Below the pieces are notes generated by a model. That model ran no database searches. It had not been told where the DNA came from and saw only the letters and a program-made list of their open reading frames with translations. A DNA stretch of 64,000 bases, from positions 1-64,000 of the forward strand of contig NZ_VUMH01000009.1 of assembly GCF_009696265.1 (NCBI RefSeq). Direction: 5' to 3'. The translations under genes and the position numbers were made by a program. The DNA comes from Desulfovibrio porci (lineage in GTDB: Bacteria; Desulfobacterota; Desulfovibrionia; Desulfovibrionales; Desulfovibrionaceae). Shown here piece after piece: positions 42,628 to 50,905 of the stretch (position 1 is the stretch's first letter; each line of letters begins with the position of its first letter).

Positions 42628-42814
42628 AGACGCCCCGTGATTTATGGATCATCCGGATCGCATCCACCGTATCCGGCATTGCGGTCCGGGCCGATATGCG
42701 CCGCCACGGCGGATGGAATTTTTTGCACGGCGCGGACCTTCGCCAGAGGCGGAAGTCGGCGGCATTCGTGAAAAAAATCCCTAGCTGAGTAGTCAGTCAA
42801 TACCCTACTTTACG

Positions 42815-42840
42815 TTCAGGCGCAAGCCTGAAAATCTTTT
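42815..42840 (+). terminator. Hairpin in the cooM-gpsA gap
   Basis: TTCAGGC-GCAA-GCCTGAA (42815-42832) followed on the plus strand by AATCTTTTTTTT. The shape is that of an intrinsic terminator reading rightwards, but no plus-strand gene leads into it. It may block antisense transcripts or serve the end of gpsA as a plain hairpin. A TTGACT-like box in minus orientation at about 42795 may be the coo promoter. Confidence 0.4.
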
Positions 42841-42863
42841 TTTTCACAGCGCGGCAGGGCTCT

Positions 42864-43874
42864 TTATTCCTCGCGCAGGTCGCGGCTCATCAGGGTTCTG
42901 AGCGCTTCATGCGGGGGCTGACCCTCGTAAAGGACGCAATGCATGGCGGCGGTGATGGGCGCCTCAATGCCCAACCGCAGGGCCAGCGCATGCACGGCGG
43001 CCGTGGTTTTGACGCCTTCGGCCACCATGCCCAGGCTACGGGTGATGTTTTCCAGATTTTCGCCGCGGCCCAGCCGCAGGCCCACCTGCCGGTTGCGCGA
43101 CAGGTCGCCGGTGCAGGTCAGGGTGAGGTCGCCCAGACCGGACAGGCCCATGAAGGTGCTCTGGCGGGCCCCGCAGGCCGCACCCAGGCGGCTCATCTCG
43201 GCCAGGCCCCGCGTGACCAGGGCGGCCCGGCTGTTGTGCCCCAGACCCAGGCCGTCACAGACCCCGGCGGCGATGGCCATGACGTTCTTGAGCGCGCCGC
43301 CCATCTCCACGCCGATGACGTCCGTGCTGGAATAGCAGCGGAAGGCCGGGCCGGAGAACAGTTCCCGCAAGGTGCGGCCCAGGGCTTCGTCGTGCGCGGC
43401 CAGCACCACGGCCGTGGGCAGGCCCTGCAAGACTTCCGCCGCGAAGGACGGCCCGGAGAGCGCCGTATAGCGCGGTTCAAGACCGGCCAGGGCCTCGGCG
43501 GCCACCGCGCCGCAGGTAGACAGGCTGCCGGTTTCCAGGCCCTTGGCCGCGTTGACCAGCACCAGACCGGGCCGGAAATGTTTTTTGTGCGCGGTCAGCC
43601 AGCTCCGCAATTGCTGGCTGGGCACGGCCAGCACCAGCCAGTCGCGGTCAAGGACGGCCGGGTCCGTACTGGCCGTCAGGCGGGCGTCCAGCGTGAAGCC
43701 GGGCAGGTAGCGCGGGTTTTCGTGGTCTTCGTTGACGGAGCGGGCCACGTCCGCGTCCCGCAGCCAGAGGGTCACGGGCAGGCCCCGCGCGGCCAGCAGA
43801 TGGGCCAGGGCGGTGCCCCAGCTGCCGCCGCCTGCCACGCTGACGGGCGTTGTGGTGGAAAGCGCGCCGGACAT
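42864..43874 (-). CDS. gpsA: NAD(P)H-dependent glycerol-3-phosphate dehydrogenase
   Basis: It reduces dihydroxyacetone phosphate to sn-glycerol 3-phosphate for phospholipid synthesis. It has 336 residues. The N-terminal GGGSWGTALAHLLA (about 15-28) is the nucleotide loop. Then follow PSQQLRSWL, NAAKGLE, LSGPSFAAEVLQG, the catalytic Lys in EMGGALKNVMAIAAG, the GLGDLTLTC motif and SRNRQVG. The start overlaps nothing; the stop of the Csd4-like gene lies 4 bp upstream, suggesting co-transcription. Confidence 0.95.
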   Translation of the reverse strand: MSGALSTTTPVSVAGGGSWGTALAHLLAARGLPVTLWLRDADVARSVNEDHENPRYLPGFTLDARLTASTDPAVLDRDWLVLAVPSQQLRSWLTAHKKHFRPGLVLVNAAKGLETGSLSTCGAVAAEALAGLEPRYTALSGPSFAAEVLQGLPTAVVLAAHDEALGRTLRELFSGPAFRCYSSTDVIGVEMGGALKNVMAIAAGVCDGLGLGHNSRAALVTRGLAEMSRLGAACGARQSTFMGLSGLGDLTLTCTGDLSRNRQVGLRLGRGENLENITRSLGMVAEGVKTTAAVHALALRLGIEAPITAAMHCVLYEGQPPHEALRTLMSRDLREE

Positions 43875-43878
43875 GATT

Positions 43879-45351
43879 TCAGAATCCCAGTTTTGATTCC
43901 GGGCCGGGCCGGTCGGGCAGAATGGGGCGGGTCACGGCCATGCGGGCGTTTTTGGCGCCGAAGCGCAGCAGGAACATGCCGGCGAAATTCTGGTTTTTGT
44001 ACACTTCCACCCGGAAGAGCGTGCCCCGGCGGTCCACGGAGAAGCGCGGCGCAAAATCCTTGAGGCGCAGGGGCAGGCCGCTTTCGTCGCGGCGGCCGCT
44101 GTCAAAGCCGATGGCGTTGACCCGGAAGCCTTTCTGCGGATGTACGCGCGCCGTTTCTTCCACGTCCAGCACCCGGCCGAAGGGCACGGTTTCGTCGCGT
44201 CCGTCCACGGTGACGCGCACGGCGTCCAGGCTGTTGTCCATTTCGCGCCAGTCGGGGCTGATCAGGGTGATGGTGCGGTTGCCGTAGTGGATGCAGAGCC
44301 GGTCGTCGCGGCCCTGGCAGGGCAGTACCGCCATGATGGGCTTGGTGGTCACGGCTCTGGCCGGGCTGCCCTTGGGCAGCGGCAGATATTTGATGGAGGG
44401 GCGCACGTTTTCCAGGGGCAGAAAAATGCGGTTTTCGGCAAAGGATACTCCCAGATTGTCCCGCAGGGCCTCGCCCACGCCCTGGGGCGTCAGGGCGAAG
44501 TCGCGTCTGAAGCGCACGCCCGCCTGGCGCAGAAAGGCCTCCACCATGTTCAGATGGTAATAGGCCCGCAGTTCCACCGGAAATTCCTTGCTGGCCTCCA
44601 GACCGAAAGCCGCCTTGCCCTGGCGTACCGCGTAGTAGGACAGGCTTTTTTCCATTTCCTTGTCCCCGGCGGCGGTGTTCGTATTGTGAACGTGCAGGGC
44701 GTGCAGGGGCTTGATCAGGCGGCGGTTGACCTCTTCCGCCACCAGGGCCGCCTCTTCGGCCAGCGCGCCCATGAACACGCCGGGGGGCAGGCTGTCCTGG
44801 TCGATGATCACCGACTGGCCCCAGCGGGCGGGATTGCAAAGATAATTCTGATATTTTTCGCGGTAGTAGCCGCTGCCGTCGTGCAGATTGAGCACCAGGG
44901 CCACATCCGGATGGCCGATCAGCTCCTGGATGCGGCGCACAGTGGGAAATTCCGGATCGTTTTCGTCCAGACGGGCGAATTTACGGTTCATGTCCCCGTG
45001 CAGGCCGCGCGAGCGCTTGATGATGCTGGGAAAGTTGAGGTTGGGCACTACCCAGACGGTCCCTTCCTGGATTTCATAGCGGGTGGCCAGCAGGGTGGCG
45101 GCGGAAAAACCACCTGGCTCGTCGCCCTGGATGCCGCCCACCACCAGCACGGCGCGCGTCGCGTCGCCCAGGCGGATGGTGGTGAAATCCAGGGAGAAGG
45201 CTTCCTCGCCGCGCGCCGACGCGGGCGTGCAGAGCCAGAGGAAGGCGCAGAACAGCGGCAGACATGCCGCCAAGCGCGGCAACAGGCCGTGGCGGTCGTG
45301 AAAAAACGGCCCCGCGCCGGGGGCGGACATGATGCATGGCTTTGTATTCAT
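43879..45351 (-). CDS. Csd4/Pgp1-like peptidoglycan DL-carboxypeptidase (M99 family)
   Basis: A 490-residue exported protein (hydrophobic signal about 28-47, cleavage near ASARG) from the ATG at 45351. The catalytic domain shows the unusual zinc-ligand pattern of Helicobacter Csd4 and Campylobacter Pgp1: VGGIQGDEPGG (Gln and Glu ligands, about 73-83) and LVLNLHDGSGYY (His ligand). The MNRKFA stretch and PNLNFPSI are like M14 substrate loops. Two C-terminal beta domains (about 300-490) follow, as in Csd4. These enzymes trim the tripeptide to dipeptide in peptidoglycan and give helical or curved shape, fitting a vibrioid cell. The function is inferred from the motif pattern. Confidence 0.75.
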   Translation of the reverse strand: MNTKPCIMSAPGAGPFFHDRHGLLPRLAACLPLFCAFLWLCTPASARGEEAFSLDFTTIRLGDATRAVLVVGGIQGDEPGGFSAATLLATRYEIQEGTVWVVPNLNFPSIIKRSRGLHGDMNRKFARLDENDPEFPTVRRIQELIGHPDVALVLNLHDGSGYYREKYQNYLCNPARWGQSVIIDQDSLPPGVFMGALAEEAALVAEEVNRRLIKPLHALHVHNTNTAAGDKEMEKSLSYYAVRQGKAAFGLEASKEFPVELRAYYHLNMVEAFLRQAGVRFRRDFALTPQGVGEALRDNLGVSFAENRIFLPLENVRPSIKYLPLPKGSPARAVTTKPIMAVLPCQGRDDRLCIHYGNRTITLISPDWREMDNSLDAVRVTVDGRDETVPFGRVLDVEETARVHPQKGFRVNAIGFDSGRRDESGLPLRLKDFAPRFSVDRRGTLFRVEVYKNQNFAGMFLLRFGAKNARMAVTRPILPDRPGPESKLGF

Positions 45352-46048
45352 TGCCTGTTCCTGCTGTAAATGGCAGGAGGAAGGTACGCCATTTGGCGCC
45401 AAACGGCAAGGATAAGCGGGGCGGAGCGCAGGGCAGACTCATCTAAAAAATCTTTATTTATTGACTAGATAGCTCAGTAGCGGACAAAAAGGGGCAAAGC
45501 CGCTTTTGCTCCGCCGGAGCGAAGCGCAGGCGGATGGCTGGTGCCGGGAGAATCCTAAAAAATGCGCTAGCCGTTGCCGCGCCGTCGGCTTGCTTGAGCC
45601 GTTCACGGCGAAGCCGTATTACGGAACAAGACAGCATCGTTACGGATAGCGACAGTGACTTCCCTGGACACAATTTCGTGTAACTCATTGCTGTCTTCAG
45701 CCGTAGCTGGCAGTGCTGTCTTTATCCGTACGGCTCACAAGCTCGCCTACGGCTAAAGCTCCTGCGTCGCAACGGCTGAAGCAAGATTTTTTGGCGCTGG
45801 CGGCGTCATCTGGCGTTTTTTGCGCGGAAACCGACCGGAAGGCGGTCCAAAGGGCCGTGCCCGTTGACGAGCGTAGCGAGCTTACGGGCATCGAGAGCAG
45901 AGATGTACTCAAGTACGTGAGCAGCAAAAAGCGCCAGATGACGCCGCCAGCGCCGGAAAGGCTGGTTTTGACGGATAATCACGACAAATAACAGACTGGC
46001 AAAACTGAAATTAGCTGCGTCTGCCTCGCTCCCGGCGCGGTCACGTGC
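45352..46048. other. Intergenic region, about 700 bp, with palindromic repeats
   Basis: No gene supported. It holds AT-rich 45441-45475 (promoter of the peptidase gene), then imperfect inverted repeats: CTTGCTTGAGCCGTT (45589-45603) against 45771-45785 and GGCGCTGGCGGCGTCATCTGGCG (45793-45815) against 45932-45954. Frames of about 76 and 92 codons here on both strands lack ribosome sites and follow the repeat symmetry. Confidence 0.5.
45793..45954. repeat. 162-bp element with 23-bp perfect inverted ends
   Basis: The 23-bp arms 45793-45815 and 45932-45954 are exact inverses; similarity goes on inward (TTTTTTGC against GCAAAAA). The left flank has CAACGGCTGAAGCAAG (45770-45785), shared with the element at 12570-12585. 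A member of a dispersed non-coding repeat family. Confidence 0.65.
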
Positions 46049-46246
46049 CTATTCCGGGTCGAAACCGATATCACGGATGGCGGACTTCAGCGCGTTCAGG
46101 TCCACGGGGCCGGTTTCCTCATAGCGCAGTTCCCTCGCGGCCAGATCCACTTCAGGCTTGTTCACGCCGGACACCTTGGCGGCGGCTTCTTCCACGGCGG
46201 CCTTGCAATGGCCGCAATGCATGCCGTTGACTTTTAATGTTTTCAT
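46049..46246 (-). CDS. copZ: Heavy-metal-associated domain protein, copper chaperone CopZ-like
   Basis: A 65-residue ferredoxin-fold HMA domain. The metal site is GMHCGHC (residues 8-14, MxCxxC type). The C-terminal SAIRDIGFDPE is typical. Chaperones of this kind carry Cu(I) to P-type ATPases. It is divergent from copA across 85 bp, so the two probably share one control region. His between the cysteines (CGHC) is common in CopZ and in mercury or zinc carriers, so metal choice is not fixed. Confidence 0.88.
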   Translation of the reverse strand: MKTLKVNGMHCGHCKAAVEEAAAKVSGVNKPEVDLAARELRYEETGPVDLNALKSAIRDIGFDPE

Positions 46247-46276
46247 ATTATCCTCCAGAATAATTTGGTTTTCATT

Positions 46277-46310
46277 TTCAACGTGCCCAGATTACGCCGG
46301 GCCCGTTGAA
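46277..46310. promoter_or_regulatory. Inverted repeat in the copZ-copA control region
   Basis: TTCAACG-T-GCCC and GGGC-C-CGTTGAA are inverted around a 10-bp spacer in the 85-bp gap between the divergent copZ and copA genes. The symmetry and place suit an operator for a copper-responsive repressor, but it could be an RNA hairpin instead. Confidence 0.45.
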
Positions 46311-46331
46311 AAAACAAGCGGAGGCGCGGCA

Positions 46332-48704
46332 ATGACTGCGGAAAAAGAGACAAACAACGACGGGGAGGCCTGCCCCCTGCGTTTTGATATCGGCGGTATG
46401 CACTGTGCCGCCTGCTCCTCGCGCATCGAGCGCGTGGTGGGCCGGATGGACGGCGTGGACAAGATCAGCGTGAACCTGCCCACGGCCACGGCCAAGATCT
46501 GGGTCAAGCCCGGCGAGGAGGAAGCGGTGCGCAAGGCGGTCATGGAGCGGGTGGCCGCTCTGGGCTTTTCGGCCACACCGGCGGCGGACGTGGACGCCGC
46601 GACCCAGTACGAGACCGCCAGGGCCAAAGCCCTGGAGGACCGGCGGCAGCGCTTGGGCCGCCTCTGGCCCATGATCGGTTTTTCCGTGCCGCTGCTGGTC
46701 GTCTCCATGGGGCATATGATGGGGCTCAGCCTGCCCTCCTGGCTGGAACCGCACAGCGCGCCCCGGATCTTCATGCTGCTGCAACTGTTGCTGACCCTGC
46801 CGGTGGTCTGGCTGGGGCGGCATTTTTACCTTGAGGGCGCGGCGGCCCTGCTGCACAAATCCCCGACCATGGACAGCCTGGTGGCCGTGGGCACGGGCGC
46901 GGCCTTTCTGTACAGCCTGGGCAACACCGTGCTGGGCGTGCTGGGCTTCGACCCGGTCATGCGGGCCATGAATCTCTATTATGAATCCTGCGCCGTGCTG
47001 CTGACCATGATCGAACTGGGGCAATTCCTGGAAGCCACGGCCAAGCGCAAGGCCGGTGACGCCATGGGCGCGCTGATGAGCCTCGCGCCGGAGACGGCTC
47101 TGCGCCTGGACCGTGAGGACGAGGCCGCGCCGCCCGAGGAAGTGCCGGTCGCAGCCCTGCGCGCGGGCGACCGCCTGCTGATCCGGCCCGGCAGCCGCGT
47201 GCCCGTGGACGGCGTGGTGCTGACCGGCAAGAGCGCCGTGGATCTTTCCCTGCTGACCGGGGAATCCATACCCGTGCCCGTGGGACCGGAGGACAAGCTG
47301 GTAGCGGGCAGCGTCAACGGCGAGGGTTCCCTGACCATGCGCGCGGAAGCCGTGGGCCGGGACACGCGGCTGGCGCGGATCATCCGTCTGGTGCGCGAGG
47401 CCCAGGGCAGCAAGGCTCCCATCGCCCGTCTGGCCGACCGGGTGAGTTTTTATTTCGTGCCTGCGGTCATGCTCTTCGCCCTGCTGGCGGCCCTGGCCTG
47501 GCTGGTCTTCAGCGCCGAACCCATCAGCACGCCGCTGTCCGTGTTCGTGGCCGTGCTGGTCATGGCCTGCCCCTGCGCCATGGGCCTGGCCACGCCCATG
47601 TCCATCATGGTGGGCACGGGCCGGGGCGCGCAACTGGGCGTGCTGATCAAGAACGGCGCGGCCCTGGAGCAGGCCGGGCGGCTCACCACCCTGGCCGTGG
47701 ACAAAACCGGCACCCTGACCACGGGCAAGCCTGTGCTCACCGGCATTTCGGTGCTGGACGCAGAGGGTTCAGCCACGGATAGGACTGTGGACGGACTGGA
47801 TGAAACGGCCCTGCTGACGCTGGCGGCGGCTCTGGAGGCCCGTTCCGAGCATCCTCTGGCGCTGGCCCTGATAAACGCAGGGCGCGAGCGCAACTGCCCG
47901 TCCTGTCCGGTGGAGGATGTGGAGGTTTCGCCGGGGCTGGGCATTGCCGGTACGGTGTTGCTGAACAATCAGAACTATGTGGTGGCCGTGGGCAACCGGG
48001 CATTTATGAGGGAACGCGGTCTGGAGGCCTCCGGGGCGGTTGACGCGCAACTGGCGGCCCTGGCCGAGGCCGGGCAGACTCCGCTGCTGCTCTCCGTGGG
48101 CGCGGCGGGCGCGGCGCGCCTGGCCGGTATTCTGGCTCTGGCCGACGCCCTGCGGCCGGAATCCCCGGCGGTGGTGGCCCGCCTGCACGCCATGGGCGTG
48201 CGGGTGGTCATGCTCACCGGCGACAACGAACGCACGGCCCGCGCCGTGGCCCGTCAGGCCGGGGTGGACGAGGTGGCCGCCGGACTGCTGCCCGCTGAAA
48301 AGGCCGATTATGTGCGTCGTCTTCAGGGCGAAGGCCAGGTGGTGGGCATGGTGGGCGACGGCATCAACGACGCTCCGGCCCTGGCCCTGGCCGATGTGGG
48401 CATGGCCGTGGGCACGGGCGTGGACGTCAGCGCTGAAGCCGGGGACATCGTGCTGATGCGCGGCGGCATGGAAGCCGTGCTCACCGCCCTTGCGCTGTCG
48501 CGCGCCACCATGCGCAACATCCGCGAAAATCTGGGCTGGGCCTTCGGCTACAACATCCTGGGCCTGCCCGTGGCCGCCGGTCTGCTGCACGTTTTCGGCG
48601 GCCCCATGCTCTCGCCCATGCTGGCGGGCACGGCCATGGCCCTGTCCTCGGTATCCGTGGTGACCAACGCCCTGCGGCTGCGTTTTTTCAAGATCACTTC
48701 ATAG
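46332..48704 (+). CDS. copA: Copper-translocating P1B-type ATPase CopA
   Basis: An inner-membrane ATPase that exports Cu(I) to the periplasm. It has 790 residues. One N-terminal HMA domain with GMHCAAC (about 20-26). Eight membrane helices. Actuator motif LLTGESIPVP, the ion site CPCAMGLATP in helix 6, phosphorylation motif DKTGTLTTG, the nucleotide His in SEHPLALAL, and GDGINDAPALALADVG. The MALSSVSVVTNALRLR end gives the N and SS residues of copper-specific P1B-1 pumps. ATG at 46332 has GAGG 8 bp upstream. Terminator at 48754-48794. Confidence 0.95.
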   Translation: MTAEKETNNDGEACPLRFDIGGMHCAACSSRIERVVGRMDGVDKISVNLPTATAKIWVKPGEEEAVRKAVMERVAALGFSATPAADVDAATQYETARAKALEDRRQRLGRLWPMIGFSVPLLVVSMGHMMGLSLPSWLEPHSAPRIFMLLQLLLTLPVVWLGRHFYLEGAAALLHKSPTMDSLVAVGTGAAFLYSLGNTVLGVLGFDPVMRAMNLYYESCAVLLTMIELGQFLEATAKRKAGDAMGALMSLAPETALRLDREDEAAPPEEVPVAALRAGDRLLIRPGSRVPVDGVVLTGKSAVDLSLLTGESIPVPVGPEDKLVAGSVNGEGSLTMRAEAVGRDTRLARIIRLVREAQGSKAPIARLADRVSFYFVPAVMLFALLAALAWLVFSAEPISTPLSVFVAVLVMACPCAMGLATPMSIMVGTGRGAQLGVLIKNGAALEQAGRLTTLAVDKTGTLTTGKPVLTGISVLDAEGSATDRTVDGLDETALLTLAAALEARSEHPLALALINAGRERNCPSCPVEDVEVSPGLGIAGTVLLNNQNYVVAVGNRAFMRERGLEASGAVDAQLAALAEAGQTPLLLSVGAAGAARLAGILALADALRPESPAVVARLHAMGVRVVMLTGDNERTARAVARQAGVDEVAAGLLPAEKADYVRRLQGEGQVVGMVGDGINDAPALALADVGMAVGTGVDVSAEAGDIVLMRGGMEAVLTALALSRATMRNIRENLGWAFGYNILGLPVAAGLLHVFGGPMLSPMLAGTAMALSSVSVVTNALRLRFFKITS

Positions 48705-48753
48705 CCTCCGCAGAACCGGCGGAACTGACGGAACCGGCCGCGGAAATAACAAG

Positions 48754-48794
48754 ATGAGGGCATTTCAAGAAAAGTTGAAATGCCCTCATGTTTT
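48754..48794 (+). terminator. Rho-independent terminator of copA
   Basis: ATGAGGGCATTTCAA (48754-48768) pairs perfectly with TTGAAATGCCCTCAT (48775-48789), then GTTTT. Its right arm overlaps the -35 box of the next promoter. Confidence 0.85.
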
Positions 48795-48812
48795 ATCGCA
48801 AGCGGCCGATAA
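48786..48812 (+). promoter_or_regulatory. Sigma-28 (FliA) type promoter
   Basis: TCATGTTT (48786-48793), an 11-bp spacer, and a perfect GCCGATAA (48805-48812); consensus TAAAGTTT-N11-GCCGATAA. The expected RNA start (about 48817-48820) falls on the ATG at 48820. Confidence 0.75.
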
Positions 48813-48819
48813 ATGTTGT

Positions 48820-50589
48820 ATGAGTCTTATAAGCCGCCTCCTGACCGCCAACAGTTTTGGCTCTCTGTGGCACCCTGATTCCGGCGGAATCAGGGTGGGG
48901 CGGGATGTGGGCGCGCTGACCGCCACCGGTTTCGCGCGCGGGGCTCCGGACAACGTGATTGTCGGCAAGGGCGACGATGTCGAACTGAAGTCCGGCGATC
49001 TTTTCAACAAGGTCAGAGAGGCCGCGCGAAGCGGAAAAAACGTCAGACAGTTCCGCTCCATAAGCGATCAGGATCTCAGTGACGGCAAGGTTTCGGACGA
49101 CGCCGCCCTCTACAGAAACGGAGACTATCGCGCCGACTTTGCCGACGGCATCCTGACCATCTCCAAACGAAATCAGGAGACGGGCAAGTTCGAGGATTTT
49201 GTCGCCGCCGAGATCAAAGAAGACGCCAGAGTGGTCTGGAACGCGGACGGCGAGCCGCAGATTCTGACCGGCCGCGCGGCCATGACCGGAGGAGTCCTCA
49301 AGGCCGGAGGTGAAAACGAACTGCTCTTCCGGGTGTCCAACTGTGATGTGCAGGCCGGGCAGGGGACTGTGGTCTATAATCTGTCCAGCGCCGCGGGCAC
49401 GTACTCCGGCGGCGACAGTGTCACGTATCTGGGTGAGTACAATGGCGGCACGTTCACCGACACCACGGGCAGGGTGACGTTCGGCGGCTATTTCAAGGGC
49501 GCGTCGTTTTCCAAGCTGACCGGGCTTTCGTCTTTTTCCGGCGTGTTCGAAGAGGCGGACGTTAATCTTGAGGACGGCAACGGCGTCTTCAGCGGTTATT
49601 TTTCCGCTTCGGCCATCACGGGTTCCACCGGGCGCGGCAACACCATGAGCGGCATGTTTCTGAACGCCTGCATCATACAGGGCGGCGACGGCGACGACCT
49701 TTTCAACGGCCGTTTCATCAACAGCAGCATTGACGGCGGCGACGGAGACAACTCCTTCGGCGATTTGGGCATGAACCTGATGCGCACCCTGGTCGCCGAA
49801 GCCGACTTCGTCAATTCCGACGTCACTGCGGGCGCGGGGCGTGACAGCCTGCACGGCGTGGTCTGGGGAGGCGTCTTTGATCTTGGCGAGGGAGACGACA
49901 ATGCCGACGGCGTCTTTTCCCAAACCGTCATTCTTGGCGGAGGCGGCAAGGATACGCTGAGAGCCGACTATGCCAACGGCACTTCCTTTGACACGGGCGA
50001 CGGCGAAGGCGATGTGGTGGACCTTGCCACCGGCGTCAATAATACGGTGAGCGCCGGTGAAGGCGGCAACACCATCAGCATGGGGCGCAATGGCGTGAGC
50101 GATCAGGCCAGAACCTGGCAGACGGCCGAAGAGCATGCCCTGCGGACAAGGCCCACGCAAACCGGCGAGATCGCGCGGAACACTGTCATCGCGGCTTCGG
50201 GCGAAAGCACGATAGTCATCAACAATGGCGAAACTTCCCGGCATGTTGCGACTTCCGACGGCCGAAAGTCGCCCGGCTCCGAAGACGCCGTCGACAACGC
50301 CGACGCCCCGGTTGCCGAAAACAGGCCGGAGGCGCAGATGGGCGGCGTCGATAAGGCGCTGCTTGCCGCCATCAACCGCTACCGTCTCGTGATGGATGCG
50401 GAGTCGGAAAACGCCGCCGGACCTGCGGCCACGGTGGTCTATGCCGATGGACATCGGGAAGGCTTCAACGGCATAGCCCGGCGGGAAGCACACTACGAGG
50501 ACCCGGAGGGCGGCATGATCCGGACGGTGCGCCGCTACGGCCGTGACGGTTCCGTCTCCTGGGACCGCTGGATGAAACTGGCCGGGTAA
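48820..50589 (+). CDS. RTX-like beta-solenoid protein under sigma-28 control
   Basis: A 589-residue acidic protein, no close family recognised. The N-terminal 130 residues are a mixed domain (LTISKRNQETGKFEDFVAAEI). Residues about 155-430 are a repetitive beta-solenoid with F/Y-G/S-G-x-F steps (TFGGYFKGASFS, GVFSGYFSASAI, NTMSGMFLNACI) and RTX-like glycine-Asp turns (GGDGDDLFNG, GGDGDNSFGD, GEGDDNADGVF, GGGGKDTLRA) that may bind calcium. A C-terminal domain follows (about 505-589, ALLAAINRYRL, YGRDGSVSWDRW). No Sec signal; secretion by type I or the flagellar route is possible. The promoter leaves no leader before this ATG; a GTG start at 48895 is an alternative. Confidence 0.7.
   Translation: MSLISRLLTANSFGSLWHPDSGGIRVGRDVGALTATGFARGAPDNVIVGKGDDVELKSGDLFNKVREAARSGKNVRQFRSISDQDLSDGKVSDDAALYRNGDYRADFADGILTISKRNQETGKFEDFVAAEIKEDARVVWNADGEPQILTGRAAMTGGVLKAGGENELLFRVSNCDVQAGQGTVVYNLSSAAGTYSGGDSVTYLGEYNGGTFTDTTGRVTFGGYFKGASFSKLTGLSSFSGVFEEADVNLEDGNGVFSGYFSASAITGSTGRGNTMSGMFLNACIIQGGDGDDLFNGRFINSSIDGGDGDNSFGDLGMNLMRTLVAEADFVNSDVTAGAGRDSLHGVVWGGVFDLGEGDDNADGVFSQTVILGGGGKDTLRADYANGTSFDTGDGEGDVVDLATGVNNTVSAGEGGNTISMGRNGVSDQARTWQTAEEHALRTRPTQTGEIARNTVIAASGESTIVINNGETSRHVATSDGRKSPGSEDAVDNADAPVAENRPEAQMGGVDKALLAAINRYRLVMDAESENAAGPAATVVYADGHREGFNGIARREAHYEDPEGGMIRTVRRYGRDGSVSWDRWMKLAG
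48871..48897 (+). promoter_or_regulatory. Perfect 12-bp hairpin inside the early coding region
   Basis: CACCCTGATTCC (48871-48882) and its exact inverse (48886-48897) with a GGC loop, covering codons 18-26 of the RTX-like gene and the alternative GTG start. Such a stem near the 5' end could control translation. Confidence 0.5.
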
Positions 50590-50745
50590 GCGGCGTCCTT
50601 CTTGCGAACCCGTGGCATGTGATTTTTCTCTTCCGTTTTTTACGGCTTTCCCGTGCGCTCATTCCGGAACCTGTGTACTCAGTTTTGATGCCATAACATT
50701 CTGAATTCATTACGCGAAAAACATCGCCGAACGCTGCTTTGCGCG

Positions 50746-50779
50746 GCCCGTCTCCCTTGGGAGGCGGGCTGTTTTTTTT
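50746..50779 (+). terminator. Rho-independent terminator of the RTX-like gene
   Basis: GCCCGTCTCCC / GGGAGGCGGGC stem at 50746-50769 with a short loop, followed by TGTTTTTTTT. Confidence 0.8.
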
Positions 50780-50804
50780 CGACTGCGAGCAATTTGTATA
50801 TTGA

Positions 50805-50827
50805 ATATTGTTGACAAAATACAATAT
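50805..50827 (+). promoter_or_regulatory. Promoter and operator of the glycerate kinase/TRAP cluster
   Basis: TTGACA (50811-50816) is a perfect -35 box, with GATAGT about 15 bp downstream as a weak -10. It sits inside an inverted repeat ATATTGT (50805-50811) and ACAATAT (50821-50827). The TTGT/ACAA steps resemble operators of FCD-type GntR repressors, and such a gene lies at 56792. Confidence 0.5.
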
Positions 50828-50905
50828 GCCCGATAGTTCTCAAATCAAGCCGAGTCCCAAGCCGCGGCCATAAGCCGGGGCGTCACACGCTGAAACGGAG
50901 GGGCC

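Larger units (their letters stand above)
50590..50905. other. Intergenic region, 316 bp, with terminator and promoter
   Basis: No gene is seen. It holds a terminator (50746-50779) and then a promoter/operator region with TTGACA (50811-50816) and ATATTGT/ACAATAT inverted boxes, described separately. Confidence 0.6.

Noticed and set aside
42628..42863. CooA binding site upstream of cooM
   Set aside because: No TGTCA-N6-TGACA-like palindrome was found in the 236 bp.
45697..45991. 76- and 92-codon frames in the 45.8-kb repeat
   Set aside because: They mirror each other through the inverted repeat and lack start signals.
48754..48819. Upstream ATG of the RTX-like gene
   Set aside because: It lies inside the copA terminator stem and upstream of the sigma-28 promoter, so it would not be in the transcript.
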